A stretch of 64,000 bases of DNA from GCA-002793235 sp965267355 (GTDB lineage Bacteria; Bacteroidota; Bacteroidia; Flavobacteriales_E; Vicingaceae). This document shows, piece after piece, positions 35,449 through 44,194 of the stretch (within the stretch, counting starts at the first letter, position 1; every line of letters starts with the position of its first letter). The notes beneath the pieces were generated by a model. The model searched no databases, was not told where the DNA came from, and was given only the letters and a program-made list of their open reading frames with translations. The DNA is taken from NCBI GenBank assembly GCA_965267355.1, contig OZ253956.1, forward strand, positions 1,054,001 to 1,118,000, in the 5' to 3' direction. Both the position numbers and the translations under genes were made by a program.

Positions 35449-37590
35449 TTAAACTAATGCAAAATCGAGTTGTTTTTTAACCAGGTCGGCTTTTACTACA
35501 ATAATGGACACTTCTTCTCCCATTCTGTACTCTTGTCCCGTACGCTGACCAACAGTACAAAAGTTCTTTTCGTCAAATACATAATAATCATCTTCCATAT
35601 TACGAAGTCTAATCATTCCTTCACATAAACCATTCATTATTTCTACATACATTCCCCATTCACTTATTCCAGAAATAACACCATGAAATTCTTCTCCAAT
35701 TTTATCCTGTAAAAACTCTACTTGTTTGTATTTAATAGATGCTCTTTCTGCTTCAGTTGCTGTAAGTTCCATTTTTGAAGAATGTTTACATTGAGCTTCA
35801 ATTTCTTGAGGATTGGCTGAAGAACCACCATCTAAATAATATTGTAATAAGCGATGTACCATTACATCAGGATACCTTCTGATAGGAGATGTGAAATGAG
35901 TGTAATATTGAAAACCTAGCCCATAATGACCAATATTTTTAGTAGAGTATTCTGCTTTAGCCATAGTACGAATAGCTAATTGTTCAATTAAATTTTCTTC
36001 ATTCTTGCCTTGAACTTCAGCAATTAAAGAATTAATGGAATCAGATATTTTATGGGTGTTTACATTAAAACTGTAACCAAACTTTTTCACAAAATTAGAT
36101 AAGGTTAAAAGCTTTTCTTGGTCAGGTTCATCATGTATTCGATAAACAAAAGTTTTTGGATTTTTGTGTTGTTTGCCCCCTATAAACTCAGCTACTCTTC
36201 GATTTGCAAGCAGCATAAACTCTTCAATCAATTTATTGGAGTCTTTACTTTCTTTAAAATAAACTCCAATAGGATTTCCTTTTTCGTCTAAATGAAACTT
36301 TACTTCAATTCTATCAAAAGCAATAGAACCTTTTTTAAACCTTTCTTTTCTTAGCTTTTTGGCTAAATCATCAAGGGTCAAAATTTCTTCAGCATAGTCA
36401 CCTTTTGCACCCTCAATTCTTTCTTGAGCTTCTTCATAAGTAAATCTCCTGTCTGAAAAAATTACTGTTCTCCCAAACCACTCATTAACTAATTTGGCAT
36501 TTTCGGTTAACTCAAAAATAGCTGAAAAACACAACTTAGTTTCGTGTGGACGTAATGAGCATGCTTGGTTAGAAAGCACTTCAGGAAGCATGGGTACAAC
36601 TCTATCAACTAAATAAACTGATGTTGCTCTTCGGTAGGCTTCTTTATCTAATTCTGTTTTTGGTTGAACATAATGTGAAACATCTGCAATATGCACACCA
36701 ACTTCCCAATTACCATTTTTCAGTTTTTTTAATGATAAAGCATCATCAAAATCCTTGGCATCTTCAGGGTCAATTGTAAATGTGGTAGTAGTTCTATAAT
36801 CTCTACGTTTTTTTATTTCGTCTGGAGTAACTTCAATGGCCAGTTTAGCAGCATCTTTTTCTACTTTTTGAGGAAACTGGTAAGGTAAACCGTATTCTGC
36901 AAGAATTGCATGCATTTCAGTATCATGTTCACCTGGTTTTCCTAAAACTTGAATGATTTTTCCAAAAGGATTTTTTCTTTCTATTGGCCAATCTGTTAGT
37001 TGGGCAACAACTTTATCACCATCTTGGGCATTGTTTAGCTTTTCGTTGGAAATGAAAATATCAACAGGCATTCTAGTATTGTCAGGGATAACAAAACTGA
37101 AATTTTTGGATTTTTCTAAAACACCTACAAATTCCGTTTGAGCTCTTTCAATAACTTCTACAATTTCTCCTTCTAACTTTTTTGAAAGTTTACCTGAAAA
37201 AATGTTTACTTTAACTCTATCTCTGTGTAATGCTGTATTGGTGTTTTTTGAGGAGATATAAATATCAGTGTCTCCTTCATCTAAAATAATATAGGCAGCA
37301 CCCCTTGATGTCATGTCAACTCTTCCTTCAATAAAATTATCGGATGCTTTTAGTCGATATCTACCCCTTTGGGTTTCGTAGAGTTTGCCTTGTTCAACCA
37401 GGTCATCTAAAATAGTTACGACTAATTTTTTGTTGGATATATCTTTAAAGCCAAATGCCTTGGAAATTTGTTTGTAGTTGAATGCTTTAGTGGGGTTTTG
37501 GTCAAAAACAGAAATGATTTGTTGTAATAAATCATGTTTAAAAGAACCATTTCTTTTTTTTTTCTTTTTGTGTTTTTTCTTTTTAGCCAT
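35449..37590 (-). CDS. rnr: Ribonuclease R
   Basis: 3'-5' exoribonuclease of 713 residues degrading structured RNA. A Lys-rich N-terminus (MAKKKKHKKKKK) leads to a winged-helix region (15-65), cold-shock/OB domains (70-225), the RNB catalytic domain (about 250-580, with the acidic site in TIDPEDAKDFDDALS) and a C-terminal S1 domain (625-713, GVISGISEWGMYVEI). Length is normal for the family. A near-consensus -7 (TACCTTTA, minus strand 37610-37617) lies 20 bases before the ATG. Confidence 0.96.
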   Translation of the reverse strand: MAKKKKHKKKKKRNGSFKHDLLQQIISVFDQNPTKAFNYKQISKAFGFKDISNKKLVVTILDDLVEQGKLYETQRGRYRLKASDNFIEGRVDMTSRGAAYIILDEGDTDIYISSKNTNTALHRDRVKVNIFSGKLSKKLEGEIVEVIERAQTEFVGVLEKSKNFSFVIPDNTRMPVDIFISNEKLNNAQDGDKVVAQLTDWPIERKNPFGKIIQVLGKPGEHDTEMHAILAEYGLPYQFPQKVEKDAAKLAIEVTPDEIKKRRDYRTTTTFTIDPEDAKDFDDALSLKKLKNGNWEVGVHIADVSHYVQPKTELDKEAYRRATSVYLVDRVVPMLPEVLSNQACSLRPHETKLCFSAIFELTENAKLVNEWFGRTVIFSDRRFTYEEAQERIEGAKGDYAEEILTLDDLAKKLRKERFKKGSIAFDRIEVKFHLDEKGNPIGVYFKESKDSNKLIEEFMLLANRRVAEFIGGKQHKNPKTFVYRIHDEPDQEKLLTLSNFVKKFGYSFNVNTHKISDSINSLIAEVQGKNEENLIEQLAIRTMAKAEYSTKNIGHYGLGFQYYTHFTSPIRRYPDVMVHRLLQYYLDGGSSANPQEIEAQCKHSSKMELTATEAERASIKYKQVEFLQDKIGEEFHGVISGISEWGMYVEIMNGLCEGMIRLRNMEDDYYVFDEKNFCTVGQRTGQEYRMGEEVSIIVVKADLVKKQLDFALV

Positions 37591-37623
37591 TCAACTTTTG
37601 TTGTAGGGCTAAAGGTAGTAATA

Positions 37624-37653
37624 AAAAAGCGTCTGAATTTTTCAAACGCTTTT
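37624..37653 (-). terminator. Terminator of the small T9SS gene
   Basis: AAAAGCGT (37625-37632) pairs with ACGCTTTT (37646-37653), with inner TGAA/TTCA pairing. On the minus strand a run of six T follows the stem. It separates the T9SS gene from RNase R downstream. Confidence 0.8.
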
Positions 37654-37659
37654 AAATCG

Positions 37660-38355
37660 TTATTCTTTTATTAATTTGAAATGAAGCTCTTCTTCTTTAT
37701 ATACAACCCTAACTAGATATACTCCTTGTTTTAACTCAGCAATATTTAGTATTGGTGTAAAAGGTTTATTTAATACCAGCTTACCTGTTAAATCATAGAT
37801 GTTTATGCTCTTCGGTAACGAGGAGTTATCAGTTTTAAATTGTAAGAAATCTTTTGCAGGACTTGGATAAACAATTAGTTTATTATTTTGCTGAATGTCA
37901 TCAATAGAAACGGGGTTGAGGATATGAACGTTTTGAAATAAACTATCAGAAGTAGAGCATGAAGAACAATTTGCAGCAATTGGCCACACTACAACAATAT
38001 TATCTCCTAATTTATAATCGTTAGGAAGATCGTAATTTTCATTGTAAGTAATACTCACAGTATCATTTAATCCAAAATTTACAACATTTGCAAACCCAAC
38101 ACTATCTATGCCTACTACTGTTCCTGTATTTATAGTATCTACTCCTGCCATTAGCCATATAGTACCAGTAAATGGTATAGCACTCTTATTTTGAATGGTT
38201 ATAGTATGTGTGTAATTATCATTTAGTGTAATGGTATCAGGCAACGAGGATAGGTTTGTAGCGTTAGAATCTATCCCTAAGCTTTGAGAAAAAATAGAAT
38301 TGCTTATTAGAAAACTACATAAACAAAGTGCTGTGTAATGTAAAAGTTGTTTCAT
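37660..38355 (-). CDS. Small secreted T9SS cargo protein
   Basis: Secreted protein of 231 residues with a signal peptide (to about IFSQ, 24), one beta-sandwich-like domain (30-150, NYTHTITIQNKSAIPFTGTI and similar strands, quoted in part) with a CSSCSTSD cysteine cluster near 130, and a T9SS type A tail (VYPSPAKDFLQF start). Role unknown. The motif at 38422-38438 lies 67 bases upstream. Confidence 0.8.
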   Translation of the reverse strand: MKQLLHYTALCLCSFLISNSIFSQSLGIDSNATNLSSLPDTITLNDNYTHTITIQNKSAIPFTGTIWLMAGVDTINTGTVVGIDSVGFANVVNFGLNDTVSITYNENYDLPNDYKLGDNIVVVWPIAANCSSCSTSDSLFQNVHILNPVSIDDIQQNNKLIVYPSPAKDFLQFKTDNSSLPKSINIYDLTGKLVLNKPFTPILNIAELKQGVYLVRVVYKEEELHFKLIKE

Positions 38356-38421
38356 GGTATTTGGTTTTTCAGTACCTAAAATTAAGTCTATTTAATATTC
38401 AAATAATAATTATTTTTATAA

Positions 38422-38438
38422 AATCTTACTCGTTCAAA
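38422..38438. promoter_or_regulatory. Shared upstream motif, copy 1
   Basis: AATCTTACTCGTTCAAA differs in one base from the copy at 42930-42946. Both lie 67-70 bases upstream of a leftward T9SS gene in the same orientation. It could be a regulator site; this copy is also 8 bases before the ATG of the rightward gene at 38447. Confidence 0.35.
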
Positions 38439-38446
38439 CTTTTTAT

Positions 38447-39913
38447 ATGTTAAAAATTTACGATGTTATAGCAGAGTTGTCAAAAGAAGAAAGTCGAAAT
38501 GTTACACTTTTTTTGAATAGGACCAATGCGTCTAATACCAGAAAAGATGTGGCAATGTTTAGTTATATCAGGAAGAATAGAGATAATATCAATGACACAG
38601 ATTTGTTAAATAAATTATATGGTGACCAGAGAGACAAAAACTCATTTTACCGATTAAAAAATAGATTGTTAGCTGATATTAATAGGAGTTTGTTGCAACT
38701 TCATTATAATAAAGATGATTATTATATAGTAATTAATCAGTTTGTTTTGTCTAAAATATTTGCTGCAAAAGGAAATTATAAACTTTCTTATGATTATTTA
38801 ATTGAGGCAGAAAAAAGGGCTAAAAAGAATGAGTTTTATGATTTACTGGATTTGATTTATAGTGATTTGATTAAACTCTCACAAGATAGTGTTGAATATA
38901 GTCCATTTGAATACATCGAAAAAAGAAAAGCTAATCATAAAACACTGCATACACTTCAGGAAATTGATGATATGTTGGCGGCATTAATGTATAGAATTAA
39001 GGTGTCGCAAAATTATTCTAAAACTAACTTACAGTTTACTGAGTTATTTCAAAAAACCATTGATGAATTTGTACAAAACGAAGAAATACAAAAGAGTGCT
39101 AAGCTACAATTTAAGATATACCATTCTATTAGTAGAATATTGCTGCAAAATAGGGATTATAGTTCTCTAGAGGATTACTTAAAATTAACTTATCAAACAT
39201 TTTTAGATCAGAAATTATTTAATAAAAGTAACCATGACTCTAAGTTGCAAATGTTAACTTATTTGGTAAATGCCTTATTTAAAAACAATAAAATAAATGA
39301 GTCATTAGAAATAACAAAAAAGCTACACCTTGCCATGCAGGAGTTTGACGGTATATTGTATAATAAATATTTGTTTTATTATTACAATTCTTTGGTGATA
39401 AACTATCAGGTAAATGATAAACACAAAGCCATTGAGGTGCTTTTAGAGGCTAAAACAAAACGAGAAATCCAGAGTCTTTCTTTTTATACAGTGTTTGTCT
39501 ATTTGAATTTAGCAGTTTTATATTTTGATACTAAAGATTTTAAAAATGCCAGAACCAATTTGGCTCAACTTAAAATGTCAGACAGCTTTACACAGATGGA
39601 TGAAGCATTTAGGCTGAAAGTACATATTGTAGAGCTAATTACCTTTTATGAAATAGGCGATATTGATTTATTTGATTACCAATATGGTATTATCAATAAA
39701 GATTTTAAACATCTTTTAACCGAAGAAATTTATAAAAGGGAACAAGCGTTTATCAAAATTGTTTTACACATGGAAAATTACACTAAAAAAGAATTACAGC
39801 AAGCTGTTGAAGAGTTTAAGAGTCTAAACGAATCAAAAAATGTAACGGAGCAGGATAACGATATAATTAACTACAATGAATGGTTGAATAGTAAAATTAA
39901 AGGAGCAAAATAA
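38447..39913 (+). CDS. Large helical protein, unknown function
   Basis: Cytoplasmic protein of 488 residues without signal peptide. It is predicted almost wholly alpha-helical and contains degenerate TPR-like units (for example FAAKGNYKLSYDYLIEAEKR about 108-127, LNLAVLYFDTKDFKNARTNL about 351-370). The N-terminus (ELSKEESRNVTLFLNR) resembles a family seen in Bacteroidota hypothetical proteins, but I cannot name it. Divergent from a T9SS gene, followed by a convergent terminator. Confidence 0.75.
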   Translation: MLKIYDVIAELSKEESRNVTLFLNRTNASNTRKDVAMFSYIRKNRDNINDTDLLNKLYGDQRDKNSFYRLKNRLLADINRSLLQLHYNKDDYYIVINQFVLSKIFAAKGNYKLSYDYLIEAEKRAKKNEFYDLLDLIYSDLIKLSQDSVEYSPFEYIEKRKANHKTLHTLQEIDDMLAALMYRIKVSQNYSKTNLQFTELFQKTIDEFVQNEEIQKSAKLQFKIYHSISRILLQNRDYSSLEDYLKLTYQTFLDQKLFNKSNHDSKLQMLTYLVNALFKNNKINESLEITKKLHLAMQEFDGILYNKYLFYYYNSLVINYQVNDKHKAIEVLLEAKTKREIQSLSFYTVFVYLNLAVLYFDTKDFKNARTNLAQLKMSDSFTQMDEAFRLKVHIVELITFYEIGDIDLFDYQYGIINKDFKHLLTEEIYKREQAFIKIVLHMENYTKKELQQAVEEFKSLNESKNVTEQDNDIINYNEWLNSKIKGAK

Positions 39914-39927
39914 TTTTGCCCCTTTAA
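39897..39927. terminator. Convergent-gene terminator
   Basis: TTAAAGG-A-GCAAAA pairs with TTTTGC-C-CCTTTAA with one A/C mismatch. The stop codon of the rightward gene (39911-39913) forms the loop. It lies between two convergent genes and can serve both. Confidence 0.6.
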
Positions 39928-39934
39928 ACTAAAC

Positions 39935-41464
39935 CTATCTGTTAACAATAAACTTTTTTACTTGGATAGATTTTCCAGTCTTTATTCTTATGAAATAAAT
40001 CCCATTTGCAACGCCATCTGTGCTCCAAAAGAATTGATTGTTTCCACTTAGTTTTTTATTATTCGATATAACCGAAATAGTATTTCCCAGTATATCTGAA
40101 ATTACAATTGTAGAATGTGTTTCTTCTTTTAAATCTAAATTAATAGTTAACAACCCTTTTACGGGGATTGGGAAGATGGTAACATTATTAAAGGGTTCGC
40201 TGATTTCTTTAACAGCTACAGAGCAGTTGTGGCCTTCATTATTTAATGCTTGAGTGATTAGGTTGTAACGTTCAGATATTAATGTTTTAAGTGCAGGAAC
40301 ATTGGTTAAACCGTATACGTTATGATATCCATATTCTAATCCATTATCAAAATCAGTATTATTTGCAACTTTTCTATTATCGGTATAAACGGCTTGTTGT
40401 ATTTGAGATTTCCATTGATTGATTTTATTAAACATTGTAGTTGTGTCACACACAATGCTTGCTAACTCACACATGGCATCTAAGTAATAGTTTTTTAGTT
40501 GAGGGAAGGTGTTTAGTTTGTCTGCCATACAGCCATTTGATATGGAGTTAGGTATCATAGGATAAGAAGTTACATGATAATTATTGGTTTCCCAAAGGCC
40601 AAAAGAGGCATTAAAATCCCAGGGGGTTACTTGCCATTTTTTATTTAGAGTATCAAATACGTAAATCTGGTTTCCTCTTAAACTAATGTAAGAATCAAAA
40701 TTCATTAAGTAAACGTTTATGGCTTGATACTTAAAGAAATCTTCAATGTTTAAGTACTTAGGGATAGTATCTAAATACTCACTATTTATAGTGTTATTGG
40801 CTTTATCTAACATATTGATAAAGCTAGGCCATGCAGTATTTGGATCGCCATTTGAAAATTCATACCTGGGCCAAAAATTACCAGGGTCATCTACATCGTA
40901 TTCTGATATATTAGTGCCATGATAGCACATATCTCCAAAATCCAATGATTCAATCGCGTCAGAACTTCTGTTGCCAAATTTGTGCTTATACATTTCATCT
41001 TTACCTTCAACTATAGTGTATAAGCCCCAATAAACATTGTTGATGTAAACTTTAGCAAAGGCTGTTCGTAATGAATACAGACCTATTTCTTCACAAATGT
41101 CATAAGTGAGTTTCTCACGAAGCATGGTAGGGTCTTGATAATTCATATGTAATGTAAATTCTTTTATACCATCATAATATTTACCAAGAACATATTTGTT
41201 GGTTTTTACCTTTATTGCATATTTATTTGTAGAAGGGTACTTAGATATATTCCCTTTTCTTTTCATTCCTACACTATCAACAGGATTACCGTCAACAACA
41301 ATATTCAACATTTGGTAGTTTTTGGTGTTTATCCAGTTGTTGGTGTCGGCATTCTCAAAGCGGATTTCATGTAAAAATGAATCATCGAAAATAGAATTAC
41401 CTGGAACCTGTGCATTTATCACAAATGCACAGGTAATCAGGATTATTAAAATTAAATTTCTCAT
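39935..41464 (-). CDS. CotH-family protein with T9SS sorting domain
   Basis: Secreted protein of 509 residues: signal peptide (to about INAQ, 19), a CotH domain (about 30-330; RKGNISKYPSTNKYAIKVKT near 64-83, ALHMNYQDPTMLREKL-type region near 105, NVYWGLYTIVEGKDE near 150, VTPWDFNASFG near 280), and a T9SS type A tail (IFPIPVKGLLTINL start). CotH proteins are atypical protein kinases in spore coats; secreted Bacteroidota versions are poorly known. It is 10 bases downstream of the PKD gene, so the two are co-transcribed. Confidence 0.88.
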   Translation of the reverse strand: MRNLILIILITCAFVINAQVPGNSIFDDSFLHEIRFENADTNNWINTKNYQMLNIVVDGNPVDSVGMKRKGNISKYPSTNKYAIKVKTNKYVLGKYYDGIKEFTLHMNYQDPTMLREKLTYDICEEIGLYSLRTAFAKVYINNVYWGLYTIVEGKDEMYKHKFGNRSSDAIESLDFGDMCYHGTNISEYDVDDPGNFWPRYEFSNGDPNTAWPSFINMLDKANNTINSEYLDTIPKYLNIEDFFKYQAINVYLMNFDSYISLRGNQIYVFDTLNKKWQVTPWDFNASFGLWETNNYHVTSYPMIPNSISNGCMADKLNTFPQLKNYYLDAMCELASIVCDTTTMFNKINQWKSQIQQAVYTDNRKVANNTDFDNGLEYGYHNVYGLTNVPALKTLISERYNLITQALNNEGHNCSVAVKEISEPFNNVTIFPIPVKGLLTINLDLKEETHSTIVISDILGNTISVISNNKKLSGNNQFFWSTDGVANGIYFIRIKTGKSIQVKKFIVNR

Positions 41465-41474
41465 TTAGGTTAGA

Positions 41475-42860
41475 TTACTTGTTTACTACAAGCTTTTTAA
41501 CTTTTAATGTATCTTCAGTCTTTACATTTAAAAGATAAACTCCATTTGAAACATTTGATGTGTTCCAGTTTAATTTGTTGTTTCCACTATTCAATACCTC
41601 GTTAGAAATTATCGCAACTTCATTGCCTAATAAATCCACAACAGTTATCTCAACCAATGCTTGTTCGGCTAAGTCAACATCAATTGTTAAATTGTTTTTA
41701 ATCGGATTTGGGTAGGTAGCTACTTCGTTAAGTATAGCTACTTCTTCATTGATAGCAGTAGATGATGGAGGAACAACATTAATGGTAAAGCCTCCTTGTT
41801 TTAATACAGTGCCTCCTGAAAAAATAGAATCACAATAAGTACTTGAGCATTGACTTATACTATCAAATACTGTTAAACATAATTCGAATGGACCTGAAGA
41901 ACTATACGTATAGTTTGGAAATTGTTGGTTAGAAGTATTACCATCACCAAAAGCCCAATAGTAAAATAAGTTATTTCCTGTAGAATTATTTACAACAATT
42001 ACATTCCCTGGGTTTGAACTATCTGGGTAAACAATGAATCCAGCTTGACATGCAATAGGGTTAGAAACACCAGTTACGTTAATAGTTTGAACAGAGTAAT
42101 CATAACAGTTGGAATCTAAAAGATCATAAACATGTAAGATTGCAGAATAAACTCCATTTGCAGAATAGGTGTGTGATGGATTAGCAGCAGTAGAGGTGTA
42201 GCCATCACCAAAGTACCAATAGTAAGCTAATGAACCACCAGATGAAGTGTTATTAAAAGTGTAGTTTCCACCACCATTGTCAATCACATTAAAATTAGCA
42301 ATAGTTGAACAAGGTGCTGCAGTATTACAATTTACGTAGATAGAATCACAAATAGCAGGACAACTATCTATAGTTAAGCAGTAGTAATACCATCCATTAT
42401 TCGTGTAGTTATGTACAGGGTTTTGTTGAGTAGAGGTATTTCCATCCCCAAAATTCCAAAAGTAGCTAGTACCGGTATTGTTTGCTGTAAAATAGTAATC
42501 ACAAATACTATCTACCGTATAGTAGGGGATATTAAGATTGCAGGTTATAGCATTGGTCACAAGAACGGAGTCACAAAAAGTTGTCGCGCAGGTTTGCATA
42601 GAGTCACCTATGGTAATGCAAACAGCGTAGGCCCCATTTGAATTGTAGGTGTGAGACGTATTAACATTATTGAAAGTTGTTAAAATTGTTCCATCACCAA
42701 AATCCCACACTACATAATCATGTCCAGTTGATAGGTCGCTAAAGTTAACCGTGCCATTTATTCCACTGTTTGAGGTAAAATTGGCAACACATTGGGCAGC
42801 AAGCGTATTTATGCTCGTAACTGCTACCAGAATGATAATAAGTAAATTTAATTTTTTCAT
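41475..42860 (-). CDS. Secreted four-PKD-domain protein with T9SS sorting domain
   Basis: Secreted protein of 461 residues: signal peptide (to about LAAQ, 22), four PKD domains marked by WDFGDG, WNFGDG, WYFGDG and WAFGDG (about 49, 134, 215, 304) each followed by HTY or NYT-Y strands, and a T9SS type A tail (TYPNPIKNNLTIDV start). PKD domains are spacers or protein/carbohydrate binding modules at the cell surface. Operon with the CotH gene; its sorting tail closely resembles that of CotH, suggesting a common origin. Confidence 0.88.
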   Translation of the reverse strand: MKKLNLLIIILVAVTSINTLAAQCVANFTSNSGINGTVNFSDLSTGHDYVVWDFGDGTILTTFNNVNTSHTYNSNGAYAVCITIGDSMQTCATTFCDSVLVTNAITCNLNIPYYTVDSICDYYFTANNTGTSYFWNFGDGNTSTQQNPVHNYTNNGWYYYCLTIDSCPAICDSIYVNCNTAAPCSTIANFNVIDNGGGNYTFNNTSSGGSLAYYWYFGDGYTSTAANPSHTYSANGVYSAILHVYDLLDSNCYDYSVQTINVTGVSNPIACQAGFIVYPDSSNPGNVIVVNNSTGNNLFYYWAFGDGNTSNQQFPNYTYSSSGPFELCLTVFDSISQCSSTYCDSIFSGGTVLKQGGFTINVVPPSSTAINEEVAILNEVATYPNPIKNNLTIDVDLAEQALVEITVVDLLGNEVAIISNEVLNSGNNKLNWNTSNVSNGVYLLNVKTEDTLKVKKLVVNK

Positions 42861-42929
42861 AATTCAGGGTTTTTAATTTTGAAACAAATGTCTGGTACTA
42901 TATATAGAGTAAAAACCTTAAAATCAAAA

Positions 42930-42946
42930 AATCTTACGCGTTCAAA
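42930..42946. promoter_or_regulatory. Shared upstream motif, copy 2
   Basis: AATCTTACGCGTTCAAA, 16 of 17 bases identical to copy 1 at 38422, lies 70 bases upstream of the PKD/CotH operon start in the same orientation. Confidence 0.35.
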
Positions 42947-42952
42947 AAATTA

Positions 42953-43387
42953 CTATGGATCAAATTCGGCTAATTTTTTAAAAACTTCCTCATGGAAGTC
43001 AATAATGTTTTTAGGTGGGTAAAACTGTGGATTGCCCCAAATGATTTTATTGATGGACTGTTGCCCAATGCGAACATCTATATAAAAAGTTCTGTTACCA
43101 GGGCTGTTCATTTCTATTCCTTCTATGCTAAGGTTTTCAATCTCTTCTAAAAAATAATTAAGGTCAGCTTTATCTAAGGTTTTATAAAAAACCTCTCTAT
43201 CGTATTTGTAGTCGTATTTATATACCTTCCCATTTTCGTTAAAAATAAACTCAGTATATTCTCCGGTAAACCCTCCTCCCTTTCCAAAAGCATACCTTTT
43301 AATATTGTTGTTTTCGTGCTCTAAAGATTCTGAAGAAACACAACTTATTAAGGTTAGTATTAATACTACAAAAAAAGTAGTTCGCAT
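42953..43387 (-). CDS. Small lipoprotein, unknown
   Basis: Lipoprotein of 144 residues with lipobox LTLISCVSS (Cys 16). The mature part is a single small alpha/beta domain (KGGGFTGEYTEFIFNENGKVY near 36-56, FYIDVRIGQQSINKIIWGNP near 105-124). It resembles Bacteroidota proteins with a DUF6438-like domain, but the match is from memory and weak. Gene stands alone between the PKD operon and the divergent TonB gene. Confidence 0.65.
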   Translation of the reverse strand: MRTTFFVVLILTLISCVSSESLEHENNNIKRYAFGKGGGFTGEYTEFIFNENGKVYKYDYKYDREVFYKTLDKADLNYFLEEIENLSIEGIEMNSPGNRTFYIDVRIGQQSINKIIWGNPQFYPPKNIIDFHEEVFKKLAEFDP

Positions 43388-43476
43388 TTTGTGAAATTAA
43401 GATTAAAGCTGCATCTACATACTAAAACAAGCTAAATAAAAGTTATTTAGATGTACTAACCTAAAAAATTACTGCT

Positions 43477-44160
43477 ATGAGCCAAACTAAAAACAACCAA
43501 AACAAGCTGGAAAAGCTAAGAGGAATCTTTTTTCAAATAGGATTAATTATTGCTGGAGGAATTACACTTCTGGCATTTGAGTGGACAACACCAATTTATA
43601 TTGCTGATTTGCCTTCGGCACCAGAAGTTGAGGTTGAGGATTGGGATATTATTCCAATCATACCAATAGAGGAGGAAGTAAAAAAGCCTAAAGTAAAAGA
43701 AACAACTTTAAAGACTAATCCTGATATTATTGAGATAGTGAAGAATGACACCAAAGAAGTTGAAAAAAAGGAAGAGAAAAAAGAAGAACCAAAATTTAAT
43801 CCTGGTGATTGGAAGGAGAAAGAAGATATTAAGGAAAAGGATGTGCCTAGTTTTGGGGCAGAAAAAATGCCTGAGTTTAAAGGAGGAATAAAGAAGTTGT
43901 TTAAATATCTTGCTGATAATATTAAATATCCTGACGAAGCAAGAAGAGCAGGTATAGAGGGCAAGGTACATGTGCAATTTGTTGTAAATAAAAAAGGTGA
44001 GATTAAAGATGTTACAATTTTAAGAGGAGTAAACAAATGGTTGGATGAAGAAGCAATTAGAGTAGTGAAATCAATGCCTAATTGGAAGCCTGGAAAGCAA
44101 CATGGAAAAGCTGTAAGTGTTTATTATATGCTGCCCATTAATTTTAAATTAAAAGGTTAA
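43477..44160 (+). CDS. TonB-family energy transducer
   Basis: Protein of 227 residues: one N-terminal membrane helix (about 18-40), a charged Pro/Glu/Lys linker (55-125, with runs of KKEEKKEEPK) and a C-terminal TonB domain (about 135-227, MPEFKGGIKKLFKYLADNIKYP start and YYMLPINFKL end). It should carry proton-motive energy from ExbBD to outer-membrane receptors. No exbB or exbD nearby, as is common for the many TonB copies in Bacteroidota. Confidence 0.9.
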   Translation: MSQTKNNQNKLEKLRGIFFQIGLIIAGGITLLAFEWTTPIYIADLPSAPEVEVEDWDIIPIIPIEEEVKKPKVKETTLKTNPDIIEIVKNDTKEVEKKEEKKEEPKFNPGDWKEKEDIKEKDVPSFGAEKMPEFKGGIKKLFKYLADNIKYPDEARRAGIEGKVHVQFVVNKKGEIKDVTILRGVNKWLDEEAIRVVKSMPNWKPGKQHGKAVSVYYMLPINFKLKG

Positions 44161-44163
44161 TCA

Positions 44164-44190
44164 AAAAACCCGAGCAATACTCGGGTTTTT
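44164..44190. terminator. Bidirectional terminator after tonB
   Basis: AAAAACCCGAG (44164-44174), loop CAATA, CTCGGGTTTTT (44180-44190). It serves the rightward TonB gene and the leftward SDR gene. Confidence 0.9.
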
Positions 44191-44194
44191 GTTT

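Noticed and set aside
42953..42980. Eight-codon frame starting ATGGATCAA after motif copy 2
   Set aside because: Too short and antisense to the end of the lipoprotein gene; matching ATG spacing with copy 1 looks accidental.
43596..44036. 146-codon open frame on the minus strand
   Set aside because: Antisense to the TonB-family gene; arises from its Lys/Glu/Pro-rich linker and shows no domain or start signal.
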